64,000 bases of DNA from Nocardia takedensis NBRC 100417 (GTDB lineage: Bacteria > Actinomycetota > Actinomycetes > Mycobacteriales > Mycobacteriaceae), in contig NZ_BAGG01000112.1 of NCBI RefSeq assembly GCF_000308695.1, positions 51,805 to 115,804 on the forward strand, given 5' to 3'. Shown here piece after piece: positions 57,105 to 64,000 of this stretch (the stretch's first letter is position 1; each line of letters starts with the position of its first letter). The position numbers were made by a program, and so were the translations under genes. The notes under the pieces are model-generated. The model was not told the origin of the DNA, did not search any database, and saw nothing but the letters and a program-made list of their open reading frames with translations.

Positions 57105-57628
57105 CCCAGCCGCTGCACGGTCAGCTCGGCCAGCGCGCGACTGCGATCGCACGGATTGCCCGAGATCGTGGAATAGGAACCGTAGGAGGTCGACCACTCG
57201 AAGAAATCGTCCTCGAGTTGGACGGCCAGATCGCAGATCGTCCCGCTCGGGTCGAGCGCGGCGAAACCGGAACGCCCGCCGACGGTGATCTGCTCCGGCG
57301 GCCTGCCGTGCGTGGTCACCCAGGCGCGTTCGCGATCGATCGGGCTCCCCCGATAGGACGCGAAGGTCACACTGGCCGAACCCATTCCGGGTGCTTCCCA
57401 GTTGCAGCCGACGGCGTTCTTGAACACCCGCGAGATCTGGCTCAGCCCCGCGCGATCGCGGACCTCGTCGTCGGTGACGTGCCCGCATTCGCCGACGAAG
57501 GGCCCCGGCGGAACCACCTTGGGCACCGGCCGCGACGGCCCGTCGGCGGAATCGCCGCCCCCGCCCCCGCACGCGGTCAGGGCGAGCACACAGCTCAGCC
57601 CGGCGACCAACGCAGCCATGATCCGCAT
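57101..57628 (-). CDS. DUF3558 lipoprotein
   Basis: The 175-residue protein has a short signal peptide and lipobox LTAC followed by a Gly-rich linker. The mature domain has the family's cysteine pattern (GECGHV, VGCNWE, TICDLA, NPCDRS) and the typical ending ALAELTVQRL. It is a paralogue of the next gene, and the two overlap by four bases, so they are likely made together. Confidence 0.82.
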   Translation of the reverse strand: MRIMAALVAGLSCVLALTACGGGGGDSADGPSRPVPKVVPPGPFVGECGHVTDDEVRDRAGLSQISRVFKNAVGCNWEAPGMGSASVTFASYRGSPIDRERAWVTTHGRPPEQITVGGRSGFAALDPSGTICDLAVQLEDDFFEWSTSYGSYSTISGNPCDRSRALAELTVQRLG

Positions 57629-57651
57629 GCCGTGAACTCTACCCAGATCCC

Positions 57652-58827
57652 TCAGAGGTTGCCGCGAGTCGCCTGCTCGCGCTCGATGGCCTCGAACAGC
57701 GCGCGGAAATTGCCCTTGCCGAACCCGAGCGACCCGTGTCGCTCGATCAATTCGAAGAACACCGTGGGCCGGTCGCCGATCGGCCGGGTGAAGATCTGCA
57801 ACAGGTAGCCGTCCTCGTCGCGGTCGACCAGGATGCCGCGCGAGCGCAGTTCCTCGACCGGCGCGCGCACCGCGCCGATGCGCGCGCGCAGGTCGGGATC
57901 GGCGTAGTAGGCGTCCGGGGTGGTCAGGAATTCCACGCCTTCGCGGCGCAGCGCGTCCACGGCGGCCACGATGTCGGCGGTGGCCAGCGCGATGTGCTGA
58001 ACACCGGGGCCGCGATGGAATTCCAGGTATTCCTCGATCTGCGAACGCCGCCTGCCCAGCGCCGGTTCGTTGAGCGGGAGCTTCACCCGGTGGTTCCCGT
58101 TCGCCACGACCTTGCTCATCAGCGCCGAGTACTCGGTGGCGATGTCGTCGCCGACGAATTCGGCCATGTTCGCGAATCCCATGACCTCGCGGTAGAACTC
58201 GACCCAGCGATCCATCATCCCGAGTTCCACGTTGCCCACCACGTGATCGACGGCCTGGAACAGTCGGCGCGGCGCGTCCGGGCGCGTCCGGTGCGCGGAT
58301 TCACGCGCCACGTAGCCGGGCAGGTACGGCCCGCGATAGCCGGAGCGGTCGACCAGGGTGTGTCTGGTCGCGCCGTAGACGGCCAGCGTCGCGGTCCGCA
58401 CGGTGCCGAATCCGTCACTCGCCGAGGCGGGTTCGCGCAGGATCCGCGCGCCGCGTGATCGCGCCCGGTGCACGCAACGGTCCACGTCGGCGACCTCCAA
58501 GGCGATGTCGAGGACACCGTCGCCGTGCCGGTGGTGGTGCGCCGCCAGCGGACTGTCCGGATCGACGGCGCCGGTGATCACGAAACGCGCCGCGCCGCTG
58601 CGCAGCACGAACGCCTTGTGGTCGCGGTTGCCCGTCTCCGGACCGGAATAGGCGACCAACCGCATCCCGTAGGCGGATTGCAGGAACTGCGCGGTCTGGG
58701 TGGCGTTGCCCACCACCCACACCAGCGCGTCCCAGCCGATGACGGGAAACGGGTCGACGCCGAGGTCGTGGTCGACCAGGCCGACCAGGTCGCGCAATTC
58801 GCCGTCGGAGGGCACGTCGATCGTCAT
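57652..58827 (-). CDS. hppD: 4-hydroxyphenylpyruvate dioxygenase
   Basis: The enzyme turns 4-hydroxyphenylpyruvate into homogentisate in tyrosine breakdown, using iron and oxygen. I chose ATG at 58827 (391 residues); GTG at 58851 is possible. Two vicinal-oxygen-chelate domains are present. The three iron ligands are His in AVDHVVGNV, His in GVQHIALAT and Glu in FFELIER, and the C-terminal GKGNFRALFEAIE motif is typical. A divergent Lrp/AsnC gene lies 147 bases away and is its likely regulator. Confidence 0.93.
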   Translation of the reverse strand: MTIDVPSDGELRDLVGLVDHDLGVDPFPVIGWDALVWVVGNATQTAQFLQSAYGMRLVAYSGPETGNRDHKAFVLRSGAARFVITGAVDPDSPLAAHHHRHGDGVLDIALEVADVDRCVHRARSRGARILREPASASDGFGTVRTATLAVYGATRHTLVDRSGYRGPYLPGYVARESAHRTRPDAPRRLFQAVDHVVGNVELGMMDRWVEFYREVMGFANMAEFVGDDIATEYSALMSKVVANGNHRVKLPLNEPALGRRRSQIEEYLEFHRGPGVQHIALATADIVAAVDALRREGVEFLTTPDAYYADPDLRARIGAVRAPVEELRSRGILVDRDEDGYLLQIFTRPIGDRPTVFFELIERHGSLGFGKGNFRALFEAIEREQATRGNL

Positions 58828-58974
58828 CGGTCCAGGAAATCGCGGGCGCACCGGCCGGGCAACCGCCGCGATTCCCGCTGGACACTGTGGTCGATCACGC
58901 CGGACGCGAGGCGCGGATGCTGGACAATTCGACTAGCAGTTCGCATCGTCGCGCACCCGACCGGGAGGGCCGCC

Positions 58975-59499
58975 ATGTCCCGCACACCGCCGAAACTGGA
59001 CGAACTCGATCTCGCGATCCTCACCGCGATGCACGACCACCAGAAGGCCGGAGTCCTGGAACTGTCCCGACGCACGAAGGTCGCCAGGGCCACGGTGCAG
59101 GCGCGGATCAGCCGGATGGAGGCCGCCGGGGTGATCGCCTCCTACGACCCGCAGATCGACGTCACCGCCGCCGGATTCGACGTGCAGGCGTTCGTCACCC
59201 TCGAGATCGCCCAAGGCGCGCTGGATCTGGTGACCGCCGAACTCGCGGCCATCCCCGGCGTGCTGGAGGCGTACGCGACCACCGGGTCCGGCGACGTGCT
59301 GTGCCGCATCGGCGCGGATTCGCACGCCGGCCTGCAAGCGGTGCTGCTCACCATCGACCGGACCACCTCGGTGACGCGCTCGCACAGCGTCGTCGTGCTG
59401 TCGACGGTGGTGGCCAGGCGGACGCTGCCGTTGCTGCGTACCTCCACCCCTACCCACACCAGCAAAGCGCCCGCCTACCGAGGCGGGCGGGCCGGCTGA
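58975..59499 (+). CDS. Lrp/AsnC-family regulator
   Basis: The 174-residue protein starts at ATG 58975 after GGGAGG. It has the winged helix (LDELDLAILTAMHDHQ, SRRTKVARATVQARISRME) and the C-terminal RAM ligand domain (VQAFVTLEIAQG, TTGSGDVLCRIGADS). Such proteins usually sense an amino acid. Being divergent from hppD, it probably responds to tyrosine or phenylalanine supply; that is inference. Confidence 0.88.
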   Translation: MSRTPPKLDELDLAILTAMHDHQKAGVLELSRRTKVARATVQARISRMEAAGVIASYDPQIDVTAAGFDVQAFVTLEIAQGALDLVTAELAAIPGVLEAYATTGSGDVLCRIGADSHAGLQAVLLTIDRTTSVTRSHSVVVLSTVVARRTLPLLRTSTPTHTSKAPAYRGGRAG

Positions 59500-59500
59500 G

Positions 59501-59525
59501 GGCGGGCCGGCCGCACCGGCCCGCC
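59501..59525. terminator. Bidirectional hairpin between convergent genes
   Basis: GGCGGGCCGG and CCGGCCCGCC form a perfect ten-base-pair stem with a five-base loop, placed between the two convergent stop codons. A second hairpin (59468-59489, nine base pairs, loop ACCG) lies in the last codons of the Lrp gene. There is no U tract, as often in GC-rich actinobacteria. Confidence 0.7.
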
Positions 59526-59533
59526 GACGGCGG

Positions 59534-60508
59534 TCAGCGCAGCGTGACGACGACCTTGCCGAGCGCGGTGCGATTGTCCAGCGAGGCCACGGCGGCCGCG
59601 GTCTGCTCGAGCGGATAGATCACCGGCGTGGGCGGGACGATCTCGCCGGAAGCCAGCAGCGGCTCCACCTCGGCCCACTGTTCCTGGAGGTAACCGGGGT
59701 TGCGCATCACCCACTCGCCCCACGCCGCGCCCGTCACCTCGACGTTGTTGAGCAGCAGTCGGTTCACCTTGACGGTGGGGATCTCCCCGCCGGTGAAGCC
59801 GACGACCAGCAGCCTGCCCGCGGGCGCGAGCGAGCGGATGCTGTCGGTGAAGCGGTCGCCGCCGACCGGGTCCAGCACGATGTCGACGCCTCGACCGCCG
59901 GTCAGCTCCTTGACCTTCGCCAACCACCCGTCGGTGAGCACGACGTCGGTCGCGCCCGCGGCCTCGGCGATGGCCGCCTTCTCCTCGGTGCTCACCACCG
60001 CGATCACCCGGCTCGCGCCGAACGCCTTGGCCATCCGCAGCGTCGAGGTGCCGATACCGCCCGCCGCGCCGTGCACGAGCACCGACTCGCCCTTGGCCAG
60101 TCTGCCGCGCGTGCGTAGGCAGAAGTGCACCGTCAGGTCGTTGAACACGATGCCGGCGCCCGCCTCCAACGAGATGTTGTCGGGCAGCTTGAACACCATC
60201 TGCGCGGGCGCGACGGCGACCTCGGCGATGGCGTTGCCGAGCATGGTCAGCGCGATCACCCGGTCACCGGGGGCCACGTGCGCGCCCGCGGGCGCTTCGC
60301 GCACCACGCCGGCGACCTCGCCACCCACCACGAAGGGCAGCTCGGGCTTCATCTGGTAGAGGCCCCGGGTCATCAACACGTCGGGAAAGGCCACCCCGGC
60401 CGCGTGCACGTCGATGACGACGCCGTCCGGGAAACCCGCGGGTTCCGGGATCTCGACGATCTCGATGGATTCGGGCCCTTCCAACTTGCTGACCTGGGCT
60501 GCGCGCAT
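59534..60508 (-). CDS. NADPH:quinone oxidoreductase-like MDR enzyme
   Basis: The start is ATG 60508 after GAGGTCG, giving 324 residues. It belongs to the medium-chain dehydrogenase/reductase superfamily in the zinc-free quinone-oxidoreductase branch, with a GroES-like N-domain (MRAAQVSKLEGPESIEI), VLVHGAAGGIGTSTLRMAKAFGA for nucleotide binding and DIVLDPVGGDRF. No zinc-binding cysteine cluster is seen. The substrate is unknown. Confidence 0.85.
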   Translation of the reverse strand: MRAAQVSKLEGPESIEIVEIPEPAGFPDGVVIDVHAAGVAFPDVLMTRGLYQMKPELPFVVGGEVAGVVREAPAGAHVAPGDRVIALTMLGNAIAEVAVAPAQMVFKLPDNISLEAGAGIVFNDLTVHFCLRTRGRLAKGESVLVHGAAGGIGTSTLRMAKAFGASRVIAVVSTEEKAAIAEAAGATDVVLTDGWLAKVKELTGGRGVDIVLDPVGGDRFTDSIRSLAPAGRLLVVGFTGGEIPTVKVNRLLLNNVEVTGAAWGEWVMRNPGYLQEQWAEVEPLLASGEIVPPTPVIYPLEQTAAAVASLDNRTALGKVVVTLR

Positions 60509-60689
60509 GTGCCGACCTCTCGTATCCACTCCGGTGACACGGTCCGTCACCGACGTCGAGACCAACATAACCGCCGGCCGTCCGCGGGGCGGCGATGCCT
60601 GTGGAACGCGGCCGTACCGACCCCTCCGGGCGGGCCCGTTTTGCTATGCTGACCGCGACTTTCAGTCGGGGAGAAGGGGGATCGGACAG

Positions 60690-61013
60690 ATGGTTCAGGA
60701 AGGGCAATCCACCACCCTGCGGGTGGACCAGGACGGGCTGCGCGGCTTCGCGGACGCCCTGCGCGCGGGTTCCGGCCGGATCGGCACGCTCAACGCGGGC
60801 GATCTCCTCGCCGTCGCGAACGGCGCGCTACCGGGCACCGGGTTCGGCGATGTCGTCGGGCAGGCCACCGACGCCGTGAACAGGAGTCTCGCCCGCGTCG
60901 GCGAGCGGTTGAACCGGATCGCCGACAGCACCCAGAACGCCGCGAAGGTCTACGAAGTCGCCGAATCCGACTTCACGGGCAAGCTCGAGACGATCGGACT
61001 GTCGCTGCCATGA
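60690..61013 (+). CDS. EspC-like ESX secretion-associated protein
   Basis: The 107-residue protein starts at ATG 60690 after GAGAAGGGGG. It resembles the EspC/DUF2580 family of small helical proteins linked to type VII secretion (TLRVDQDGLRGFADALRAG, then a second helical half). It overlaps the transglycosylase gene by four bases (ATGA), so the two are coupled and may be secreted or act as partners. A possible -10 (TATGCT, 60645-60650) is upstream. No ESX machinery gene is nearby. Confidence 0.7.
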   Translation: MVQEGQSTTLRVDQDGLRGFADALRAGSGRIGTLNAGDLLAVANGALPGTGFGDVVGQATDAVNRSLARVGERLNRIADSTQNAAKVYEVAESDFTGKLETIGLSLP

Positions 61014-62155
61014 CCCTGACCATCGATGACGTCGCGGGCTGGCAGCCCGCCCAGCTCACCGCCGCGGGCGGCGCGGCCCAGACCATGTCCACCGATCTGG
61101 ACGCCGCCGTGCGCACGGCCGTCGACGCCACCAGCCGACTTGGAGTCGACAAGGTGTGGTCGGGGGTGGCCGCGACGGCGGCGAACACCCGCATGGGCAC
61201 CGAGCAGGCCCGCGCTTCGGCGCTGAGCGCCGCGCTGCTCGAGTTGCACACCGCCTTCACCGCCCAGGTCGGCAACCTGGAGAACGCCAAATCCAAGGTG
61301 CTGAGCCTGCGCGCGGGCGCGGAGGCGGGCGGGCAGTGCTGGGCCGATCCGGGCAAACACGAACCGGGTTTCGAGGTCGCGCCCAACGGCGACGTCAGCG
61401 CCGACAAGCGGATCGCCTGGTACAAGGACAATCTCGGCGAACACGAGGCCGATCGGCTCGGCGATCAGGCGAAACTCGACGCCGCCCGCTGGCACACCGA
61501 CCTGGTGAACGCCCTGGCCCAGGCCGAGGGCGTGGCCACCATCGCGCAGACCACGCTCGCCACCGCGGTGGGCAAGCTCAACGCGGCCTTCGACGGACTC
61601 GGCGACCCCTCGGCCGTGCCCGCGCCGACCACCCCCGCCGCCGCCACGCCGGTGGTCACCTCGGCGCCGTCCTCCTCGCGCCCCGCCTACACGCCCGCGT
61701 CGAGTTCGGGCTCGCACGGCAGGTCCACCGACTACGCCATGGGCGGCGGCGCGCTGTCGAGCGGATCGTCGAGCGCGCCGACCGGGCCGATGCCGACCGG
61801 CGACGTCGCCAAGTGGATCGAGGACGCCAAGAAGGTCCTCGTCGAGATGGGCTACGACGAGAAGGACATCGACGAGCGGGCCATCGCGATGATGATCCAG
61901 CACGAATCCGGTGGCAACCCGTACGCCGAGAACCGCTGGGACAGCAACTGGCTGGCCGGCCACCCGTCCAAGGGCATCATGCAGACCATCGACGGCACCT
62001 TCAACGCCTACAAGGCGCCGGGTCACGACGACATCTGGAACCCGGTGGACAACATCGTCGCGGCGGTGCGCTACTCCTTCGACCGGTACGGCTCGCTGGG
62101 CAATGTGCCCGGTGTGGCCGCGGTCAATTCCGGGGGCGCCTACCAGGGGTACTGA
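61010..62155 (+). CDS. Lytic transglycosylase with WXG100-like N-domain
   Basis: The 381-residue protein has three parts. Residues 1-200 are long helices resembling an ESX substrate (DDVAGWQPAQL, AGGAAQTMSTDLDAAV). Residues about 200-265 are a Pro/Ser/Thr/Gly linker. The C-terminal part is an SLT-type transglycosylase domain with the catalytic Glu in MIQHESGGNP and the SKGIMQTI motif. It should cleave peptidoglycan glycan strands. It has no classical signal peptide, and the N-terminal helical domain points to type VII export, probably with the EspC-like partner. Confidence 0.8.
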   Translation: MTLTIDDVAGWQPAQLTAAGGAAQTMSTDLDAAVRTAVDATSRLGVDKVWSGVAATAANTRMGTEQARASALSAALLELHTAFTAQVGNLENAKSKVLSLRAGAEAGGQCWADPGKHEPGFEVAPNGDVSADKRIAWYKDNLGEHEADRLGDQAKLDAARWHTDLVNALAQAEGVATIAQTTLATAVGKLNAAFDGLGDPSAVPAPTTPAAATPVVTSAPSSSRPAYTPASSSGSHGRSTDYAMGGGALSSGSSSAPTGPMPTGDVAKWIEDAKKVLVEMGYDEKDIDERAIAMMIQHESGGNPYAENRWDSNWLAGHPSKGIMQTIDGTFNAYKAPGHDDIWNPVDNIVAAVRYSFDRYGSLGNVPGVAAVNSGGAYQGY

Positions 62156-62172
62156 GCGTCGGTTCGTGATCG

Positions 62173-62376
62173 CTACGAGGCGAATGACCAGTTGCGTTCG
62201 GCCAGGGCCGCCCGGAGCTTTACCATGGCGGTGGGGCCGACGCCGTGCAGGGCGGCCACGTCGCGTCCGGTCCGGGTCGTCGGGTCGGAGAGGGTGGTGA
62301 TACCGGCCGCGGCGAGGGCGCACCGGGCGGGTCCACTGAGTCCAGAGGGGAGATCGGAACCGTTCACGGCCGCCAT
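62173..62376 (-). CDS. Small helix-hairpin-helix protein
   Basis: The start at ATG 62376 gives 67 residues; the open frame extends further upstream but without a plausible start region. It carries one helix-hairpin-helix motif (VAALHGVGPTAMVKLRAALAERN) of the RNA-polymerase-alpha-C-terminal type. It may bind DNA non-specifically. The function is unknown. Confidence 0.65.
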   Translation of the reverse strand: MAAVNGSDLPSGLSGPARCALAAAGITTLSDPTTRTGRDVAALHGVGPTAMVKLRAALAERNWSFAS

Positions 62377-62507
62377 ACTGCCTGGTCGAGGCCATACCTG
62401 CGAGTAGAGATGGCTCGACGCGAGGGTGTGACGTAGGCCCCGTAAAGTCGTCTCACAACAGCACCGCAAGAAGAAACGCGGCACACCGTGCAGCGCGAGG
62501 AGCACCA

Positions 62508-63278
62508 GTGTCACTCGATCAGCCACTCGCCCCGCTTCCCCAGGAGGGCATGGGCTTTGCTTCGGCGTGGCCCGTCCGGGCTGGTGATGTGGACCCGTAC
62601 GACCGCCTCCGGTTCGACAGCGTCGCCCGATATCTCCAGGATATCGCCTGGGAGCAGTTGCATCAGACCGCGCTGCATCGCACCGATCCGGTGTGGATCG
62701 TGCGCCGCACGGTCATCGACGTCGTCCGGCCGATCCAGTGGCCCGATCGGGTGCGGTTGCTGCGCTGGTGTTCGAGCATGTCGACCCGCTGGACCAATAT
62801 GCGCGTGCGGATCACCAGCGGAAACGGCGGGCTGATCGAGACCGAGGGTTTCTGGATCAACATCAGCGAGACCAACAACATGCCCACCAGGATCAGCGAC
62901 GAGGGCCTGTCCTACCTGGCGCAGACCACCCAGGAACATCGGCTGCGGTGGCGGCCGTACCTCACCGACGCCACCCCGCCGGAATCCGATATCGATATGC
63001 CGTTCCCGGTGCGCGCCACCGATATAGACCAGTACAACCACATCAACAACGCCTGCTACTGGCAGGCGGTGGAACAGTTCCTGGTCGAGTACCCGAAGCT
63101 GGTCGCCGGGCCGCATCGCGCCATCATCGAGTACGTCGCCCCCGTGCTGGCCCGGCAACACGTGACGGTTCGCAGCCGCTATGAACCCGGCGACCGTTCG
63201 GGCAGGCCGGTACTGCGCCTGTGGTTCGTGGTGGGCGGTGCGACGACCACGGTCGTGCGCATCATGCCACTGCCCTGA
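62508..63278 (+). CDS. Acyl-ACP thioesterase-like protein
   Basis: The 256-residue protein starts with GTG at 62508 after GCGAGGAGCACC. It contains two hotdog domains as in FatA/FatB thioesterases (RAGDVDPYDRLRFDSVARYLQDIAWEQL-type first half, here shortened to DVDPYDRLRFDSVARYLQD; second half with ATDIDQYNHINNACYWQAVE). The Asp/Asn/His set of the second half (DIDQYNHINN) matches the catalytic region. It should release acyl chains from carrier protein or CoA; actinobacterial members have not been tied to one substrate. Confidence 0.8.
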   Translation: MSLDQPLAPLPQEGMGFASAWPVRAGDVDPYDRLRFDSVARYLQDIAWEQLHQTALHRTDPVWIVRRTVIDVVRPIQWPDRVRLLRWCSSMSTRWTNMRVRITSGNGGLIETEGFWINISETNNMPTRISDEGLSYLAQTTQEHRLRWRPYLTDATPPESDIDMPFPVRATDIDQYNHINNACYWQAVEQFLVEYPKLVAGPHRAIIEYVAPVLARQHVTVRSRYEPGDRSGRPVLRLWFVVGGATTTVVRIMPLP

Positions 63279-63286
63279 GCCCACTG

Positions 63287-63317
63287 CTTCGGCCGGATCG
63301 CACGGACCCGGCCGAAG
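63287..63317. terminator. Hairpin between convergent thioesterase and fprA genes
   Basis: CTTCGGCCGG (63287-63296) and CCGGCCGAAG (63308-63317) make a perfect ten-base-pair stem with an eleven-base loop, midway between the two stop codons. Confidence 0.65.
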
Positions 63318-63326
63318 TCGGGAACG

Positions 63327-64000
63327 TCAGCCGCGCGCGGCCTTGAGCAGGTCCTCGAGGGTGGTGAACTTGACCCGGGGACGCCCGCCCGCCTTGCCCG
63401 CGGCCTTCTCCGCCGCGTCGATCGCCTTCCACCCCGCACGGTTGACCACGTCGGCCTGCCGCTGCGACACGAGTTCCCGCAAGGCGGCGCGATCCCCGGT
63501 GGGGGCGGTCAACTTGCCCGCCATGAAGTCGGCGAGCAACTGCTCGACGGTCTCCTCGGAGTCGACGCGGTTGGAGCCGATGACGCCGCGTGGGCCGCGT
63601 TTGATCCAGCCGGAGACGTAGACGCCGGGGATGGGTGTGCCGTCGGTGTCGGTGACGCGTCCGTGGTGGTTGGGGACCACGCCGCGGGCATCGTCGAAGG
63701 GCAGGTCGGGGACGGGGGTGCCTTTGTAGCCGATCGAGCGCAGGACCAGGCCGGTGTCGAGGGTTTCGGTGTGGCCGGTGGGTTGGGCGGTGAGGTGTCC
63801 GTTGTCGTCGATGAGTTCGTTGTGGACGAATTCCAACGATTGGACTCGTTGCTCGCCGTGGATTCGGGTGGGTGAGGCCAGGTAGCGGAAGACGATGCGT
63901 TTGTTGTTCGGGTTGCGTGGCCCTGCGGCGTATTCCTGGGCGAGGGTGTATTTGAGTTTGAGGGAGGGTTCGATGTCGGGGTCGTCGAGCTGGGTTCGGG
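63327..64000 (-). CDS. fprA: Ferredoxin/adrenodoxin-type NADP reductase, C-terminal part
   Basis: The 3' part of the gene is seen and the 5' end lies beyond 64000. The frame is open to the edge and encodes at least 224 residues. Motifs include NPNKRIVFRYLASP, TGLVLRSIGYKG and the C-terminal GVYVSGWIKRGPRGVIGSN, as in mycobacterial FprA. It transfers electrons between NADPH and ferredoxins. Confidence 0.88.
   Translation of the reverse strand, partial: RTQLDDPDIEPSLKLKYTLAQEYAAGPRNPNNKRIVFRYLASPTRIHGEQRVQSLEFVHNELIDDNGHLTAQPTGHTETLDTGLVLRSIGYKGTPVPDLPFDDARGVVPNHHGRVTDTDGTPIPGVYVSGWIKRGPRGVIGSNRVDSEETVEQLLADFMAGKLTAPTGDRAALRELVSQRQADVVNRAGWKAIDAAEKAAGKAGGRPRVKFTTLEDLLKAARG

Overview
The window is very GC-rich actinobacterial chromosome. 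The best fit is a Nocardia or a close relative in the Mycobacteriales. Supporting genes are mycofactocin mftF and mftG, a KshB-type steroid hydroxylase reductase under a KstR-type operator, an EspC-like/transglycosylase pair of type VII secretion flavour, tandem DUF3558 lipoproteins, a LIP-family secreted lipase and FprA. The str operon (rpsL-rpsG-fusA-tuf) followed by a ferredoxin reductase and mycofactocin genes resembles the gene order around tuf in mycobacteria. This assignment is inference from gene content.

Region 1 (1-39216, minus strand) is almost entirely two adjacent giant nonribosomal peptide synthetase (NRPS) genes. The upstream protein (5890 residues) is complete and has five C-A-T modules, a sixth C domain and a short A-domain-like tail. 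The downstream protein begins at 21544 with a matching A-like stub and reads open for 7181 codons to the window edge, covering A-T, six C-A-T modules and the start of another C domain. Twelve A domains are visible. Read by eye, five carry textbook pockets: Ser at modules 1, 3, 6 and 10, and Thr at module 4. Modules 7 and 11 share one unassigned pocket. There is no epimerase, thioesterase, reductase, MbtH or tailoring gene in the window, so the assembly line must end beyond position 1. The first C domain is of the EntF type, suggesting an acyl or aryl starter delivered in trans.

Region 2 (39217-46387) holds a GAF/winged-helix regulator between the NRPS genes and mftG-mftF, all on the minus strand. 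A divergent TetR gene and kshB follow. The core mycofactocin genes mftA-E are not in the window. Palindromes built on GTGAC/GTCAC lie upstream of both the NRPS operon and the regulator.

Region 3 (46384-51633) carries an AlkD-like DNA glycosylase, an Asp/Glu racemase-family protein, a ferredoxin reductase, an SPW-repeat membrane protein, a TetR regulator and a secreted lipase with a clear promoter.

Region 4 (51686-56520) is the str operon with a terminator downstream of tuf and a likely promoter about 280 bases upstream of rpsL. RpsL keeps the streptomycin-sensitive Lys43 and Lys88.

Region 5 (56523-64000) contains two overlapping DUF3558 lipoproteins, 4-hydroxyphenylpyruvate dioxygenase with a divergent Lrp/AsnC regulator, a quinone-oxidoreductase-like MDR enzyme, an EspC-like protein overlapping a lytic transglycosylase, a small helix-hairpin-helix protein, an acyl-ACP thioesterase-like protein and the 3' part of fprA. 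Strong hairpins separate two of the convergent gene pairs.
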